In this document: positions 24,145 through 32,170 of the stretch, piece after piece
How the letters are laid out: every line of letters begins with the position of its first letter
How positions within the stretch are numbered: the first letter of the stretch is position 1
Made by a program: the position numbers and the translations under genes
The notes under the pieces: model-generated
The model's input: only the letters and a program-made list of their open reading frames with translations
Told to the model about the DNA's origin: nothing
Databases searched by the model: none
Source of the DNA: Clostridium thermobutyricum DSM 4928
GTDB lineage: Bacteria; Bacillota; Clostridia; Clostridiales; Clostridiaceae
Assembly: GCF_002050515.1 (NCBI RefSeq)
Contig: NZ_LTAY01000036.1
Span: forward strand, 1 to 36,265
DNA length: 36,265 bases
Direction of reading: 5' to 3'

Positions 24145-25837
24145 ATTTTGATATTTCCTTTTTCTTATTAGGTAAGAATAATGCTACTATTAATGCTATA
24201 ACTGCAATTAAGCAAAGAGTTAAGAACATTTTTTCAAAGCCACTATTCATTGTTTTTTGATATATATTTTCAATAGTAGTACGTAAGCCATCTAATTGAT
24301 GCATATAATTTTCTTTCATACTAGCTAATATATTAGTTCTTTGATGTAATGGCACTCCTCTAAGACTTTCTGATAATTGAGGAGCCATTTTAGTAAACTG
24401 TCCTGATACAAAGTTCTTTATTAAAGAGAATATTGTAGTAACATTTGCATTTTGAAATGCATTAACCATAGATGCTCCAGATACACCAGATGACATAGCG
24501 TGTGTGAATCCCGGCATTTTAGGAAGAACTGCCATAAGTTTTCCAGAAACATCAGCCCCAGCAGCAGAAATAAATCCTACTAAAAGATTTGGTGAAAGTG
24601 CTACACCAAGAGATCTTATTAAAGAAAGAGTTGATTGAGCAGAACCAATCTCTTCTTTAGGAACTGAAGTTTGAATAACATAATTTAATGGAGTTCCCAT
24701 AGTAAATCCTACTCCAAGACCCATAAAAGCTAATCCAATAACAAGTGGAATTACACTTAAAGTAGATGTTACAATTAAAGCTAAAGTAAGAGTACCAATA
24801 ATAGTACAGATAAATCCAGTAACAAGTATAAGTTTAGCAGAAAATTTATCTATAAGTTTTCCACCGAAAGGAGCAGCAAAACCAGAGAATACAGCCATAA
24901 GAGTTACGAAATATCCCCCTGATCCAAGTTTTAATTTTAATACATTACTACAGAATTGAGGTAAAAATACAACAACCATAAGTCCTGCACCAACTAAAAA
25001 TGCAATTATAAATACTGATAACATTTCACGTCTTTTAAAATATTTTAAATTTATAATTGGATCTTCAGCACGACTTTCAACAAATATAAGTATTGGAAGT
25101 AAAATAATTGCAATTACTAAATAAGGGAAGCATTTTACTGATTTAAAGCTAGTCCATAAATGTACAAAATTTAAATTTGTTATAAATAACATAAGAGAGA
25201 CTATAAATAATCCTGAAACAATACTTCCATATATATCTAAAGGTTTTTTAGTAGTTTCAAATTTATCAACTTTAATTGCTATTAAAGAAATAAGAACAAC
25301 TATACAAATTGGTATATTTATAAAAAATAATAGATGCCAATTGTTTCCGCCAAAAGTATCAAGAATAAATGAACCAAGTGAAGGTCCTATAAGTGTAGCA
25401 ATACCATTAATACCTCCAACCATTCCAAGAGCAGCACCACGTTTTTCTGGTGGAAAACTCATTCCAACAAAAGCTGTTGCAACTGGCATAACACCACCAG
25501 CTCCAATTGCTTCAATAGCTCTAGCTATTAAAAGGAAAGAGAAGCTATTATAAAAGTTTGATATTCCACATAAAAGTGAACCTATTCCAAATAATAAAAT
25601 ACTAAATGTAAACATAGTTTTTAAACCATGTCTATCTGCAAGTTTACCTATAATAGGCATAGATACTGCATATATAAGAGAATATAAAGTTATAATCCAT
25701 ATACTAGCATCAGCAGATATATGTAATGTATTACCCATTATTGTACGAGCAGGTGAAATTATTGCAGTGTCTAATGAACCCATAAAAATTCCTAATAAAA
25801 ACATAACTAATAAAATTTTAGATGATTTTTTACTCAT
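24143..25837 (-). CDS. MFS drug efflux transporter, DHA2 (EmrB/QacA) family
   Basis: Proton-driven exporter with 14 predicted helices (564 aa). Marks: the DHA2 start LLGIFMGSLDTAIISPARTIMG with a conserved Asp in helix 1, motif A GKLADRHGLKTMF, motif B-like LIARAIEAIGAGGVMPVATA, and motif C-like GGINGIATLIGPSLGSFIL. A long soluble loop of about 100 residues lies before the last helix (about 430-535), rich in Met and Gln, which some clostridial members have. I chose ATG 25837, 8 nt after AGGAGG; the earlier ATG 25843 is only 2 nt from the SD. Drug range cannot be predicted. It has its own terminator; no regulator gene is adjacent. Confidence 0.9.
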   Translation of the reverse strand: MSKKSSKILLVMFLLGIFMGSLDTAIISPARTIMGNTLHISADASIWIITLYSLIYAVSMPIIGKLADRHGLKTMFTFSILLFGIGSLLCGISNFYNSFSFLLIARAIEAIGAGGVMPVATAFVGMSFPPEKRGAALGMVGGINGIATLIGPSLGSFILDTFGGNNWHLLFFINIPICIVVLISLIAIKVDKFETTKKPLDIYGSIVSGLFIVSLMLFITNLNFVHLWTSFKSVKCFPYLVIAIILLPILIFVESRAEDPIINLKYFKRREMLSVFIIAFLVGAGLMVVVFLPQFCSNVLKLKLGSGGYFVTLMAVFSGFAAPFGGKLIDKFSAKLILVTGFICTIIGTLTLALIVTSTLSVIPLVIGLAFMGLGVGFTMGTPLNYVIQTSVPKEEIGSAQSTLSLIRSLGVALSPNLLVGFISAAGADVSGKLMAVLPKMPGFTHAMSSGVSGASMVNAFQNANVTTIFSLIKNFVSGQFTKMAPQLSESLRGVPLHQRTNILASMKENYMHQLDGLRTTIENIYQKTMNSGFEKMFLTLCLIAVIALIVALFLPNKKKEISK

Positions 25838-26057
25838 TAACATTTCCTCCTTTGTTCTATAATTATTTTTGTAAATATAAATACTTATTTATGATTATTA
25901 CAATTAAACTATAAACTATAAAGTAAGGTAATAGTCAATATAGCTTTTACAATGTTATTAAAATATTAATAAATAAACTAGAATAATCTAATAAAAGATA
26001 CTTTATTATTTAGTAATGTAAATAATAAAAAAGTTAGTAGAAAGTAGTAATGTATGA

Positions 26058-26066
26058 TGATATAAT
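26058..26066 (+). promoter_or_regulatory. Extended -10 promoter of the TcaA-like gene
   Basis: TGA-TATAAT (26058-26066); the -35 region TAGAAA (26038-26043, 17-bp spacer) is weak. The same GATGATATAAT string occurs before the DUF4145 gene, and TGATATAAT before the kinase gene. Confidence 0.6.
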
Positions 26067-26121
26067 CTAAATGGAAAATATGAATAAAATATTAATAAAA
26101 CATGATATAGGGGGAGGATAT

Positions 26122-27516
26122 ATGAGATTTTGTAAAAAGTGTGGAACAGAACTTAAAGATGATGCAAAATTTTGTAAGGGGTGTGGAGAACCTTTAAATT
26201 TAGAAAAGGAAAATATTAATGTAAAATCTAATTTAGGAGATGAAAATAAAAAAGATAAAAATTCAAAAGTTAAATTAGATAAATCTTTTGTAAAAAATAA
26301 GCCATTAAGTAAAAAAGTTATAGGTGCAATAGCAGGAGTTTTATTATTAGTTTTAGTTTGTGGATTTACACTATTTAAAAGTGATTCTCCAGAAAAAGTA
26401 GTTGAAAAATTTTATAAGGGAATATCAGAAGAAAATGTTAAAGATTTAAAAAAGATTTTATCAGCTGAAGATGAAAATTTAGAATTAAATGATGATAATA
26501 TAAAAATTCTTATAGATAGCTATAAAAAGAATTTAGCAGATTTAAATTTAACTGTAGAAGAGTTAAATTCACAGGCTGTAAAAATAAAATTTAATCCAAT
26601 TGATTTTGGAAGTAGTATATATAATGAAGTAAATTTAGTTAAAAAGAAAAGTGGTTTAAGAGAAAAATATTATATAAATATAAGCGCTAGATATATTACA
26701 TTTGGTGAAAAGTTAGATGGAGCTGATTATATTATTAAGTATAATGGAGAAACTATTGAAACTAAAACAGATTCTGATAAAATAGGACCTTTAGTACCAG
26801 GAAGTTATGAAATAGAAGGTAAATTAAAAAATGATTATGTAGATTTAGATGATTTAAAAAGTGTAGATCTTTGTTATGGTGAAAAAGTAAAAGAAGTAAG
26901 TCTTTTTGAAAATATTAATAAAACAACTATCAAGTGTAATGAAAAAGAAGCAACGCTTATAATTGATGGAGTTAAGACAAATAAAAAAATGAAAGATATA
27001 GATACTATAGTAGGTCTTGAAAATGGAACAGTAGTACAAGCGGTTATAGAAAAAGACGGAAAAATTAGAACTAGTAATAAAGAAAGAGTATATAACTCAA
27101 GAGAAATAAATTTAGAAGTAGAGCAAGAGAAAGTAATAGATTATAATGAGTATTCGAAGGAAGTTCCAAAAGTAATACAAGAATATTTAAATAATTTTGC
27201 AAATGCAGTTAATTATAACGATTTTAGTTATGTAGAAGATTATTTATATCCTGGAAGTCAAATTTATAAAGAACAAGTAAAAAATATTAAAGGAATTTAT
27301 GATTCAGAAATATCAGAGAAATATGTTACGAGTTATATAAAGAGTAATAAATTTGATGATAGTAAAAAAGAATGGACAGTTATAGTAGATGAAACTTATG
27401 ATATAACTAAAGATGGAAAAACAAATAGAAAAAGTTTTACAAATGAATACAAATTAAAAGTTAATGAAGAAGAAGAAGAGGTTCAATTAACAGAAATAAA
27501 AGTAAATGTAGGATAA
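26122..27516 (+). CDS. Zinc-ribbon membrane protein, TcaA/YvbJ-like
   Basis: A 464-aa membrane protein. The N-terminal zinc ribbon has Cys4, Cys7, Cys18 and Cys21 (RFCKKCGTELKDDAKFCKGC). A basic linker and one transmembrane helix (about 66-85) follow. Outside, SPEKVVEKFYKGISEENVKDL starts an NTF2-like domain, then beta-rich TcaA-type repeats and a second NTF2-like region near the end (NYNDFSYVEDYLYPGS). This layout matches YvbJ of Bacillus and TcaA of Staphylococcus, which affects glycopeptide sensitivity. ATG 26122 lies after GGGGGAGG; an upstream ATG 26071 would add 17 unrelated residues. Its place next to a kinase and HTH gene suggests envelope sensing; the role here is inference. Confidence 0.82.
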   Translation: MRFCKKCGTELKDDAKFCKGCGEPLNLEKENINVKSNLGDENKKDKNSKVKLDKSFVKNKPLSKKVIGAIAGVLLLVLVCGFTLFKSDSPEKVVEKFYKGISEENVKDLKKILSAEDENLELNDDNIKILIDSYKKNLADLNLTVEELNSQAVKIKFNPIDFGSSIYNEVNLVKKKSGLREKYYINISARYITFGEKLDGADYIIKYNGETIETKTDSDKIGPLVPGSYEIEGKLKNDYVDLDDLKSVDLCYGEKVKEVSLFENINKTTIKCNEKEATLIIDGVKTNKKMKDIDTIVGLENGTVVQAVIEKDGKIRTSNKERVYNSREINLEVEQEKVIDYNEYSKEVPKVIQEYLNNFANAVNYNDFSYVEDYLYPGSQIYKEQVKNIKGIYDSEISEKYVTSYIKSNKFDDSKKEWTVIVDETYDITKDGKTNRKSFTNEYKLKVNEEEEEVQLTEIKVNVG

Positions 27517-27517
27517 A

Positions 27518-27560
27518 AATAAAAAGCTATCTAAAGAAAAACTTTAGATAGCTTTTTATT
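27518..27560. terminator. Bidirectional terminator
   Basis: A 19-bp perfect stem (27518-27536 with 27542-27560) containing AGCTATCTAAAG, 5-nt loop, A and T runs. Serves convergent genes. Confidence 0.92.
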
Positions 27561-27993
27561 CTTTACAAAGTGTTTGTTGTCCTTTTTCATAAAGTAAATA
27601 ATCTAATTGCATAAGTGTATATCCTTTAGAAATACAAAAAATAATTATAGAGTCTCTAGTTATTTTAGGATAAAGCAATCCATTGTTAGTTAGTTTTAAA
27701 ACTCTATTTGTTTCATCTAAATTTAATTTTGCAGCTAAACAAAGTTTTAGAGCATTATCTCTATCAGGAATTTTATCTCCTCTTAGAACTTCATAGCAAT
27801 AAGATCTGCTCATATTAGAATCATTTATTAAGATACTTTTTTTTATATTTTTTTCTTTACATATATTATTAAAGTATTCACTAAATGTAATGGTATCTAA
27901 AATATCTTTATTTGAATCTAAAAATTTATCTAAATCAGTATCTTTTTTTAATGAAGTTAATAAACTTTCTAAATCAGAAGTTTTAGTAGACAT
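27556..27993 (-). CDS. Putative helix-turn-helix regulator, Xre-like
   Basis: A 145-aa protein with an HTH-like core: KNIKKSILINDSNMSRSYCYE followed by LRGDKIPDRDNALKLCLAAKL, which reads like an Xre/Cro helix pair and recognition helix. The N-terminal 40 residues (LESLLTSLKKDTDLDKFL) look helical. I chose ATG 27993 with SD AAAGGATG about 12 nt upstream; GTG 28005 almost touches the SD. It is divergent from the protein kinase gene with 94 bp between starts, a layout in which a regulator often controls its neighbour. It is cytosolic and has no membrane segment. The DNA target is unknown. Confidence 0.68.
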   Translation of the reverse strand: MSTKTSDLESLLTSLKKDTDLDKFLDSNKDILDTITFSEYFNNICKEKNIKKSILINDSNMSRSYCYEVLRGDKIPDRDNALKLCLAAKLNLDETNRVLKLTNNGLLYPKITRDSIIIFCISKGYTLMQLDYLLYEKGQQTLCKE

Positions 27994-28043
27994 TAAATAG
28001 AACACATCCTTTTATATGAAACTTTTATTATTAACTAATATTA

Positions 28044-28052
28044 TGATATAAT
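28044..28052 (+). promoter_or_regulatory. Extended -10 promoter of the kinase gene
   Basis: TGA-TATAAT (28044-28052) in the divergent gap; the -35 region is weak. Extended -10 promoters can work with a poor -35. Confidence 0.55.
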
Positions 28053-28087
28053 TTTATAGTTACAAAATCAAGAAAAGGGGATAAAAA

Positions 28088-29203
28088 ATGGAGGATTTGT
28101 TAAAAGAATATGAGCTGAGCTTATATGAAGATATAAAAACAATATCTGAAGGCAAAGTTTATTTAGTTAGCAATTCAAAAAGTCAACAAATTTATATAAA
28201 GAAGATATTAAAAAAAGAATGTTTAGATGTATATAAAAGGCTAAAAGGATTAAAAAATAAAAATAGAGCAGAAATAATAGATTATTTTATAATTGGTGAA
28301 AATTTAATAGTAATAGAAGAGTTTGTACATGGAAAAACTTTAGAAAAAATATTAGAAGAAAATTATATAGATGAAGATTATGCAATAGATATTTGTATTT
28401 CAATTTGTGATGGTTTGTATGATTTGCATAGAATGGACAAGCCTTTAATTCACAGAGATATAAAACCAAGTAATGTAATGATAAGTAGTGATGGTATAGT
28501 TAAGCTTATAGATTTTGATGTATCTAGAGTATTAAAAGATGAATGTGATCATGATACTGTTATATTAGGAACAAAAGAATATGCATCACCAGAGCAATTT
28601 GGTTTTGCACAAACTGATGGAAGAAGCGATATTTATAGTATTGGAGTTCTTTTAAATTTTATTTTAGTGAAAGATTTTCCTAAAAATAAAATAGCAGAGG
28701 GAAAATTAAGAGAAGTAATTTTAAAAGCAACACAAATTGATAGATTAAATAGGTATCAAAATTTAGACCAATTTAAAGACGCATTAAATAAAGCAAAGAC
28801 TCAAGAACAAATTAAATTTTTTAAAGATAAAAAAATTATAGATAATAAAAAAATAAAAAATATAAACATAGAAAAGATAAATAAATTTATTCATATAAAA
28901 CCAAAATGGTTTTTTAAATATATTGTTGGGTATAGAAGTGGAAATATAATTTTTATGATTCTGGCTAGTTTATGGTATTTTACAGCCTTTTTTGGATATT
29001 CACAATTTTTTTATACGAAGCTTTTATCAGATTTAATTTTGGCAACTTATATGATTATTTTGCCTGAATTTATAATTGGAAGTGGATTTACATTAAATAA
29101 ATATATTCCTCTTGTAAATAGTGAAATCTTATATAAGAAAGTAATTGGAAGAGTAATATATTTTATTGTAGTTACTTTAATAAGTGGAATTTTAATGCAA
29201 TAA
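28088..29203 (+). CDS. Membrane-tethered Ser/Thr protein kinase without PASTA repeats
   Basis: A Hanks-type kinase (371 aa). The ATP Lys is probably Lys38 in IYIKK; the glycine loop is degenerate (SEGKVYLV). The catalytic loop HRDIKPSNVM has His122 and Asp124. The metal-binding motif reads DFD (142-144) where DFG is usual. The activation segment ends GTKEYASPEQ, and DGRSDIYSIGVLL follows, so it looks active. The C-terminal third (about 285-371) has three membrane helices and no PASTA repeats, so it is not a PrkC/Stk1 muropeptide sensor. ATG 28088 follows AAAAGGGG. Divergent from the HTH-like gene; a PPP phosphatase gene is 5 kb away. Its targets are unknown. Confidence 0.86.
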   Translation: MEDLLKEYELSLYEDIKTISEGKVYLVSNSKSQQIYIKKILKKECLDVYKRLKGLKNKNRAEIIDYFIIGENLIVIEEFVHGKTLEKILEENYIDEDYAIDICISICDGLYDLHRMDKPLIHRDIKPSNVMISSDGIVKLIDFDVSRVLKDECDHDTVILGTKEYASPEQFGFAQTDGRSDIYSIGVLLNFILVKDFPKNKIAEGKLREVILKATQIDRLNRYQNLDQFKDALNKAKTQEQIKFFKDKKIIDNKKIKNINIEKINKFIHIKPKWFFKYIVGYRSGNIIFMILASLWYFTAFFGYSQFFYTKLLSDLILATYMIILPEFIIGSGFTLNKYIPLVNSEILYKKVIGRVIYFIVVTLISGILMQ

Positions 29204-29245
29204 ATAAAGAAATTTAATAAAGCTATATATTTTTATAAAAGATAT

Positions 29246-29280
29246 CATCTTTGATTAAAATTTAATCAAAGATGTTTTTT
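29246..29280 (+). terminator. Terminator after the kinase gene
   Basis: CATCTTTGATTA (29246-29257) pairs with TAATCAAAGATG (29263-29274), followed by a long T run. Confidence 0.9.
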
Positions 29281-29381
29281 TTTATTATAAGATTAGAGAT
29301 TTATTAGTTCTTAGAGGATTTAAAAGTTATATAGAATAAAATAAATTTTAAAATGAATAAAATTAAAATTTTTTTAGTATT

Positions 29382-29398
29382 GTACGCTTTAAGCGTAC
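29382..29398 (+). promoter_or_regulatory. Palindromic operator, copy 1
   Basis: GTACGCTTTAAGCGTAC, perfect 8-bp arms around one central base (29390). The -10 TATAAT (29420-29425) begins exactly 30 bp after the centre, and the -35 position (ACCAAA) is poor. With a start near 29432 the centre is at about -42, where class II activators bind. A second copy at 32081-32097 keeps the same spacing. Confidence 0.75.
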
Positions 29399-29419
29399 CA
29401 AAAAAAATTGTGAAATTTA

Positions 29420-29425
29420 TATAAT
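29420..29425 (+). promoter_or_regulatory. -10 box of the DUF4064-lipoprotein operon
   Basis: TATAAT without a good -35; see the palindrome upstream. Confidence 0.65.
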
Positions 29426-29466
29426 GAGTATTGTCAGAGGAAATTAAAAATAAGGAGAGAAAAATT

Positions 29467-29826
29467 ATGAAAAAAAGTAAGGCAGCAATTATAGCAGGAG
29501 TTTTAGGAATATTATACACAATTTATTTAATGGCTCATTTTGGAGGAGCTATTGTTAATACAACAAGTGATGCAGAAGCTTTAGGAGGCGCAATTGCATC
29601 AGCATTAGTTATGCCACAAATGATATTGGTATTATTAGCAAGTATATTTACTTTAGTTGGAGCATTTATAAATAAGGCAGGTTTTGTTCTTACAGGAGCA
29701 ATACTTTTCTGTGTAGGAGCAGCAGTATTTTTCCTATATGCAATATTTATAGTACCAATGATAGTTTTATCATTTATAGGATATTCAAAAGTGAAAAAAA
29801 TAAAAGCGGCTAATAGTCAAATATAA
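29467..29826 (+). CDS. DUF4064-like small membrane protein
   Basis: A 119-aa protein with three or four membrane helices: KAAIIAGVLGILYTIYLMAHF, MILVLLASIFTLVGAFI, and FVLTGAILFCVGAAVFFLYAIFIVP with a following helix. The Gly-rich GGAIVNTTSDAEALGGAIASA loop and helix order resemble DUF4064 proteins of Gram-positive bacteria, which have no known function. ATG 29467 follows AAGGAGAG; an upstream in-frame start at 29431 would add 12 residues without an SD. The lipoprotein gene starts 20 nt after its stop, so they are an operon under the palindromic promoter. Confidence 0.75.
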   Translation: MKKSKAAIIAGVLGILYTIYLMAHFGGAIVNTTSDAEALGGAIASALVMPQMILVLLASIFTLVGAFINKAGFVLTGAILFCVGAAVFFLYAIFIVPMIVLSFIGYSKVKKIKAANSQI

Positions 29827-29846
29827 AAATAAGGGGGACTTTATAA

Positions 29847-30356
29847 ATGAAAAAAAGATGGTGGGCAATTTTAGTTTTAACAATGAGTTTAGGATTAGTA
29901 GGATGTGGAGGAGAAACGAGTAGTACTACTGAAAATAATAAAAAACAAGAGGTTTCACAAGAAGCAAAGGAATATAAAGTGGGGGATACTGTTGATATAA
30001 AAGGAATGAAATTAAAAGTTGAAGAGGTTAAAAAGTCAAATGGAACAGAATTTGATAAACCTAAAGATGGAAATGAGTTTATAATAGTTAAAGTAGCTAT
30101 AAATAATGATAAAGATAAAGAAATTTCATATAATCCATTTGATTATTCACTTAAAAATAGCCAAGGACAAATAACAGATCAATCTTTTACAACTGTTGAT
30201 TCAAAGACAAGTTTAAATAGTGGAAAATTATCTCCAGGAGGAAAAGTGTCAGGGACCATTTCTTTTGAAGCTCCAAAAGGAGATAAAGATTTAACTTTAT
30301 TATATAAAGACAATATGTTTAGTGATAAGGTTCAAGCAGAAATAAAATTAAATTAA
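29847..30356 (+). CDS. DUF4352 lipoprotein
   Basis: A secreted lipoprotein (169 aa). The signal peptide KKRWWAILVLTMSLGLVGC ends in a good lipobox LVGC with Cys20 as the lipid-carrying residue. A Ser/Thr-rich tether follows, then one DUF4352 Ig-like domain: YKVGDTVDIKGMKLKVEEVK, EFIIVKVAINNDKDKEISY, and the end LSPGGKVSGTISFEAPKG. Many such proteins sit next to DUF4064 membrane proteins or kinases in Firmicutes. ATG 29847 lies after AAGGGGGA. It shares the regulated promoter with the membrane protein before it and has its own terminator. No binding partner is known. Confidence 0.88.
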   Translation: MKKRWWAILVLTMSLGLVGCGGETSSTTENNKKQEVSQEAKEYKVGDTVDIKGMKLKVEEVKKSNGTEFDKPKDGNEFIIVKVAINNDKDKEISYNPFDYSLKNSQGQITDQSFTTVDSKTSLNSGKLSPGGKVSGTISFEAPKGDKDLTLLYKDNMFSDKVQAEIKLN

Positions 30357-30379
30357 TTAAAATAACCAAATTAATCAAG

Positions 30380-30420
30380 AGACTATTTTAAAAATTTAGG
30401 TTTTTAAAATAGTCTTTTTT
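30380..30420 (+). terminator. Terminator after the lipoprotein gene
   Basis: A 15-bp stem (30380-30394 with 30401-30415), 6-nt loop, long T run. Confidence 0.9.
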
Positions 30421-30440
30421 TATTATTTTCTAAAGCTTGA

Positions 30441-30449
30441 TGATATAAT
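30441..30449 (+). promoter_or_regulatory. Extended -10 promoter of the DUF4145 gene
   Basis: TGA-TATAAT (30441-30449), weak -35. Shares GATGATATAAT with the TcaA-like gene promoter. Confidence 0.6.
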
Positions 30450-30478
30450 TAATATAAAAGATAACAGAGGTGGAACTT

Positions 30479-32038
30479 ATGGAAAAAAGCTTAAACTTTG
30501 AGATAGTTAAAAATACGAATTTAGAAAAATTCTATGGCTATTTAAAAAATGATGAGATAGTTTTTAATGATAAAAGAAATAATAGTATAATTTTTATAGA
30601 TTGTAGAAAAATTTTAGAATACTCCATAAAAGAAATGATTTTTTCAAAGAGTGGAATTTCAGCTTATGAAGAGGCGGGAAATAGAAGTTTAAAAGGAAAT
30701 ATAAATTATATAAAAGAGATGATTCCTAAAACTATGTTTTCAAAGCTTGAATATATAAGATTTGCAGGAAATAAATATGCTCATGAAGTAGATTCAAGTT
30801 TTGATGTTTTAAATTGTCTTAAATATACGTATGAGTTTATAGTTTGGTATTTAAAAAATATAGAAAAAAAATTACCTATGACTTTTAATGAAGAATTCAA
30901 AGTTCCCAATAATATAATGGAAAATGCTGAAATAAAAAAAGAAACCTATTCTTTTAATGAAGAAGAACTTAAAAAAGAAATATTAGAAATGAAAGAAAAA
31001 CTAAAATTATCAAAAAAAGAAAGAGAAAAAGAAATAAAAGAACTAGAAAAGGAATTAAAGTTATATAAAGATAAAGTAAGTTATCTAGAAAAGCAAGGAA
31101 AAAATGATAAAGAAAAAATGTTAGCTTTAAAGAAAATGAATGCAGATCCACTTATAACTTTAATTGAAGAAACTATAGATAATAATAAAGAGATATTTGG
31201 CGTAGATGATGATGTAGCATCAGTTGTAAAGGCAGAAGAAATTTTAAATGGAGTACGAGAAAATTTAAATTATCTTGGAGAAATGTTTAAAATAATGAAT
31301 GATACTGATAAGCTATATGAAATGGCAAATGTAGAAAAAATAAATAATGAATATAAATTTTTAAACAAAAGCTTTAGAAAACTAGATTTAGATGATTTAA
31401 TTTTAACAAATATAATTACAGAAGATATAAAAAATAAAAATTATAAATTAATAAAGAAAAATAGTATATTTTTATCTATGTGGCTAAATGGAGAAAAGAA
31501 AAAATGCGAAAAATTTACTAGAGAAGATTTAATAAATAAAATAGAAGATAACCTTCGATTTATAGTTGGAAGCAAGAAGAAAGGACTATCTATTATAGAA
31601 TTATCAGTAAATATGTTGCATAAAAAAATATTTAAAGATGATAAAGAAGATGGAGTGTACTTAATTGATATTTTTAATATTTATATGGATGAAGCATTTA
31701 GTATATTAAAAAATAAATTTAGAAAATCAGGTAGTATAAAAAAAGTAATATTATTTACAAAAATAATTGGAAATATATCAAGTGAGGACACAATAGTTAT
31801 ATTAAATACTATGAAAAAACACTATAACAGAGAGGATATAGGAGCAGATTCTTTAGCTACATTAGATATTGAAACTTTAGGAGAGTTATTAAAAGGGACA
31901 AGGGATTTAAGAGAATATACAGCAATAAGTAGACTTATTTTAAATTTATTAGATGGATTTGGATATAGAAAAGAAAAAAGATTTAAAATAATACTTAAGA
32001 ATTTAAAAGAAAAAGGATTTTTTAAAAGCCTAATATAA
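30479..32038 (+). CDS. DUF4145-like N-terminus, coiled coil and helical C-terminal region
   Basis: A large soluble protein (519 aa). Residues 1-130 look like DUF4145, the domain seen at the start of some type I restriction HsdR and defence proteins: the key piece is LEYIRFAGNKYAHEVDSS (about 92-109). A strongly charged coiled coil covers about 158-222. The rest (223-519) is Lys/Glu-rich and mostly helical with no motif I know; no helicase, nuclease or methylase motif is visible. I chose ATG 30479, 7 nt after GAGGTGG; GTG 30470 lies inside the SD. It has its own promoter and terminator. A defence or RNA-related role is only a guess from the DUF4145 link. Confidence 0.7.
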   Translation: MEKSLNFEIVKNTNLEKFYGYLKNDEIVFNDKRNNSIIFIDCRKILEYSIKEMIFSKSGISAYEEAGNRSLKGNINYIKEMIPKTMFSKLEYIRFAGNKYAHEVDSSFDVLNCLKYTYEFIVWYLKNIEKKLPMTFNEEFKVPNNIMENAEIKKETYSFNEEELKKEILEMKEKLKLSKKEREKEIKELEKELKLYKDKVSYLEKQGKNDKEKMLALKKMNADPLITLIEETIDNNKEIFGVDDDVASVVKAEEILNGVRENLNYLGEMFKIMNDTDKLYEMANVEKINNEYKFLNKSFRKLDLDDLILTNIITEDIKNKNYKLIKKNSIFLSMWLNGEKKKCEKFTREDLINKIEDNLRFIVGSKKKGLSIIELSVNMLHKKIFKDDKEDGVYLIDIFNIYMDEAFSILKNKFRKSGSIKKVILFTKIIGNISSEDTIVILNTMKKHYNREDIGADSLATLDIETLGELLKGTRDLREYTAISRLILNLLDGFGYRKEKRFKIILKNLKEKGFFKSLI

Positions 32039-32040
32039 TA

Positions 32041-32077
32041 AAAAAGTATGATAAAAAATTTTTATCATACTTTTTTT
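32041..32077 (+). terminator. Terminator after the DUF4145 gene
   Basis: GTATGATAAAA (32046-32056) pairs with TTTTATCATAC (32060-32070), flanked by A and T runs. Confidence 0.92.
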
Positions 32078-32080
32078 ATA

Positions 32081-32097
32081 TTACGCTCTAAGCGTAC
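32081..32097 (+). promoter_or_regulatory. Palindromic operator, copy 2
   Basis: TTACGCTCTAAGCGTAC; centre at 32089, 6-bp perfect arms (TACGCT/AGCGTA, 32082-32087 with 32091-32096). It matches copy 1 at 15 of 17 bases and continues in the shared CAAA. TAAAAT (32119-32124) starts exactly 30 bp after the centre, as in copy 1. Confidence 0.7.
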
Positions 32098-32118
32098 CAA
32101 ATTAAAAATATTTATATT

Positions 32119-32124
32119 TAAAAT
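32119..32124 (+). promoter_or_regulatory. -10 box of the 241-aa gene
   Basis: TAAAAT, with the palindrome where a -35 would be. Confidence 0.5.
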
Positions 32125-32170
32125 TAAAGTAAAAGAATAAAGAAATTTATAAAAGGTTGAGGATAAAGGT

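Larger units (their letters stand above)
29204..29466. other. Gap with terminator and regulated promoter
   Basis: The first part holds the kinase terminator, the last part the palindrome and -10 of the next operon. A 23-residue frame at 29353-29424 runs through the palindrome but has no SD, so I do not call it. Confidence 0.6.

Noticed and set aside
27556..29203. Toxin-antitoxin or abortive-infection pair (HTH plus kinase, HipBA-like)
   Set aside because: The kinase is a membrane-tethered Hanks kinase, not a HipA fold, and the genes are divergent rather than in one operon.
29353..29424. 23-residue frame starting MNKIKIFLVL through the palindrome
   Set aside because: No SD precedes the ATG and the frame ends in the -10 box. 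The palindrome is better explained as an operator.
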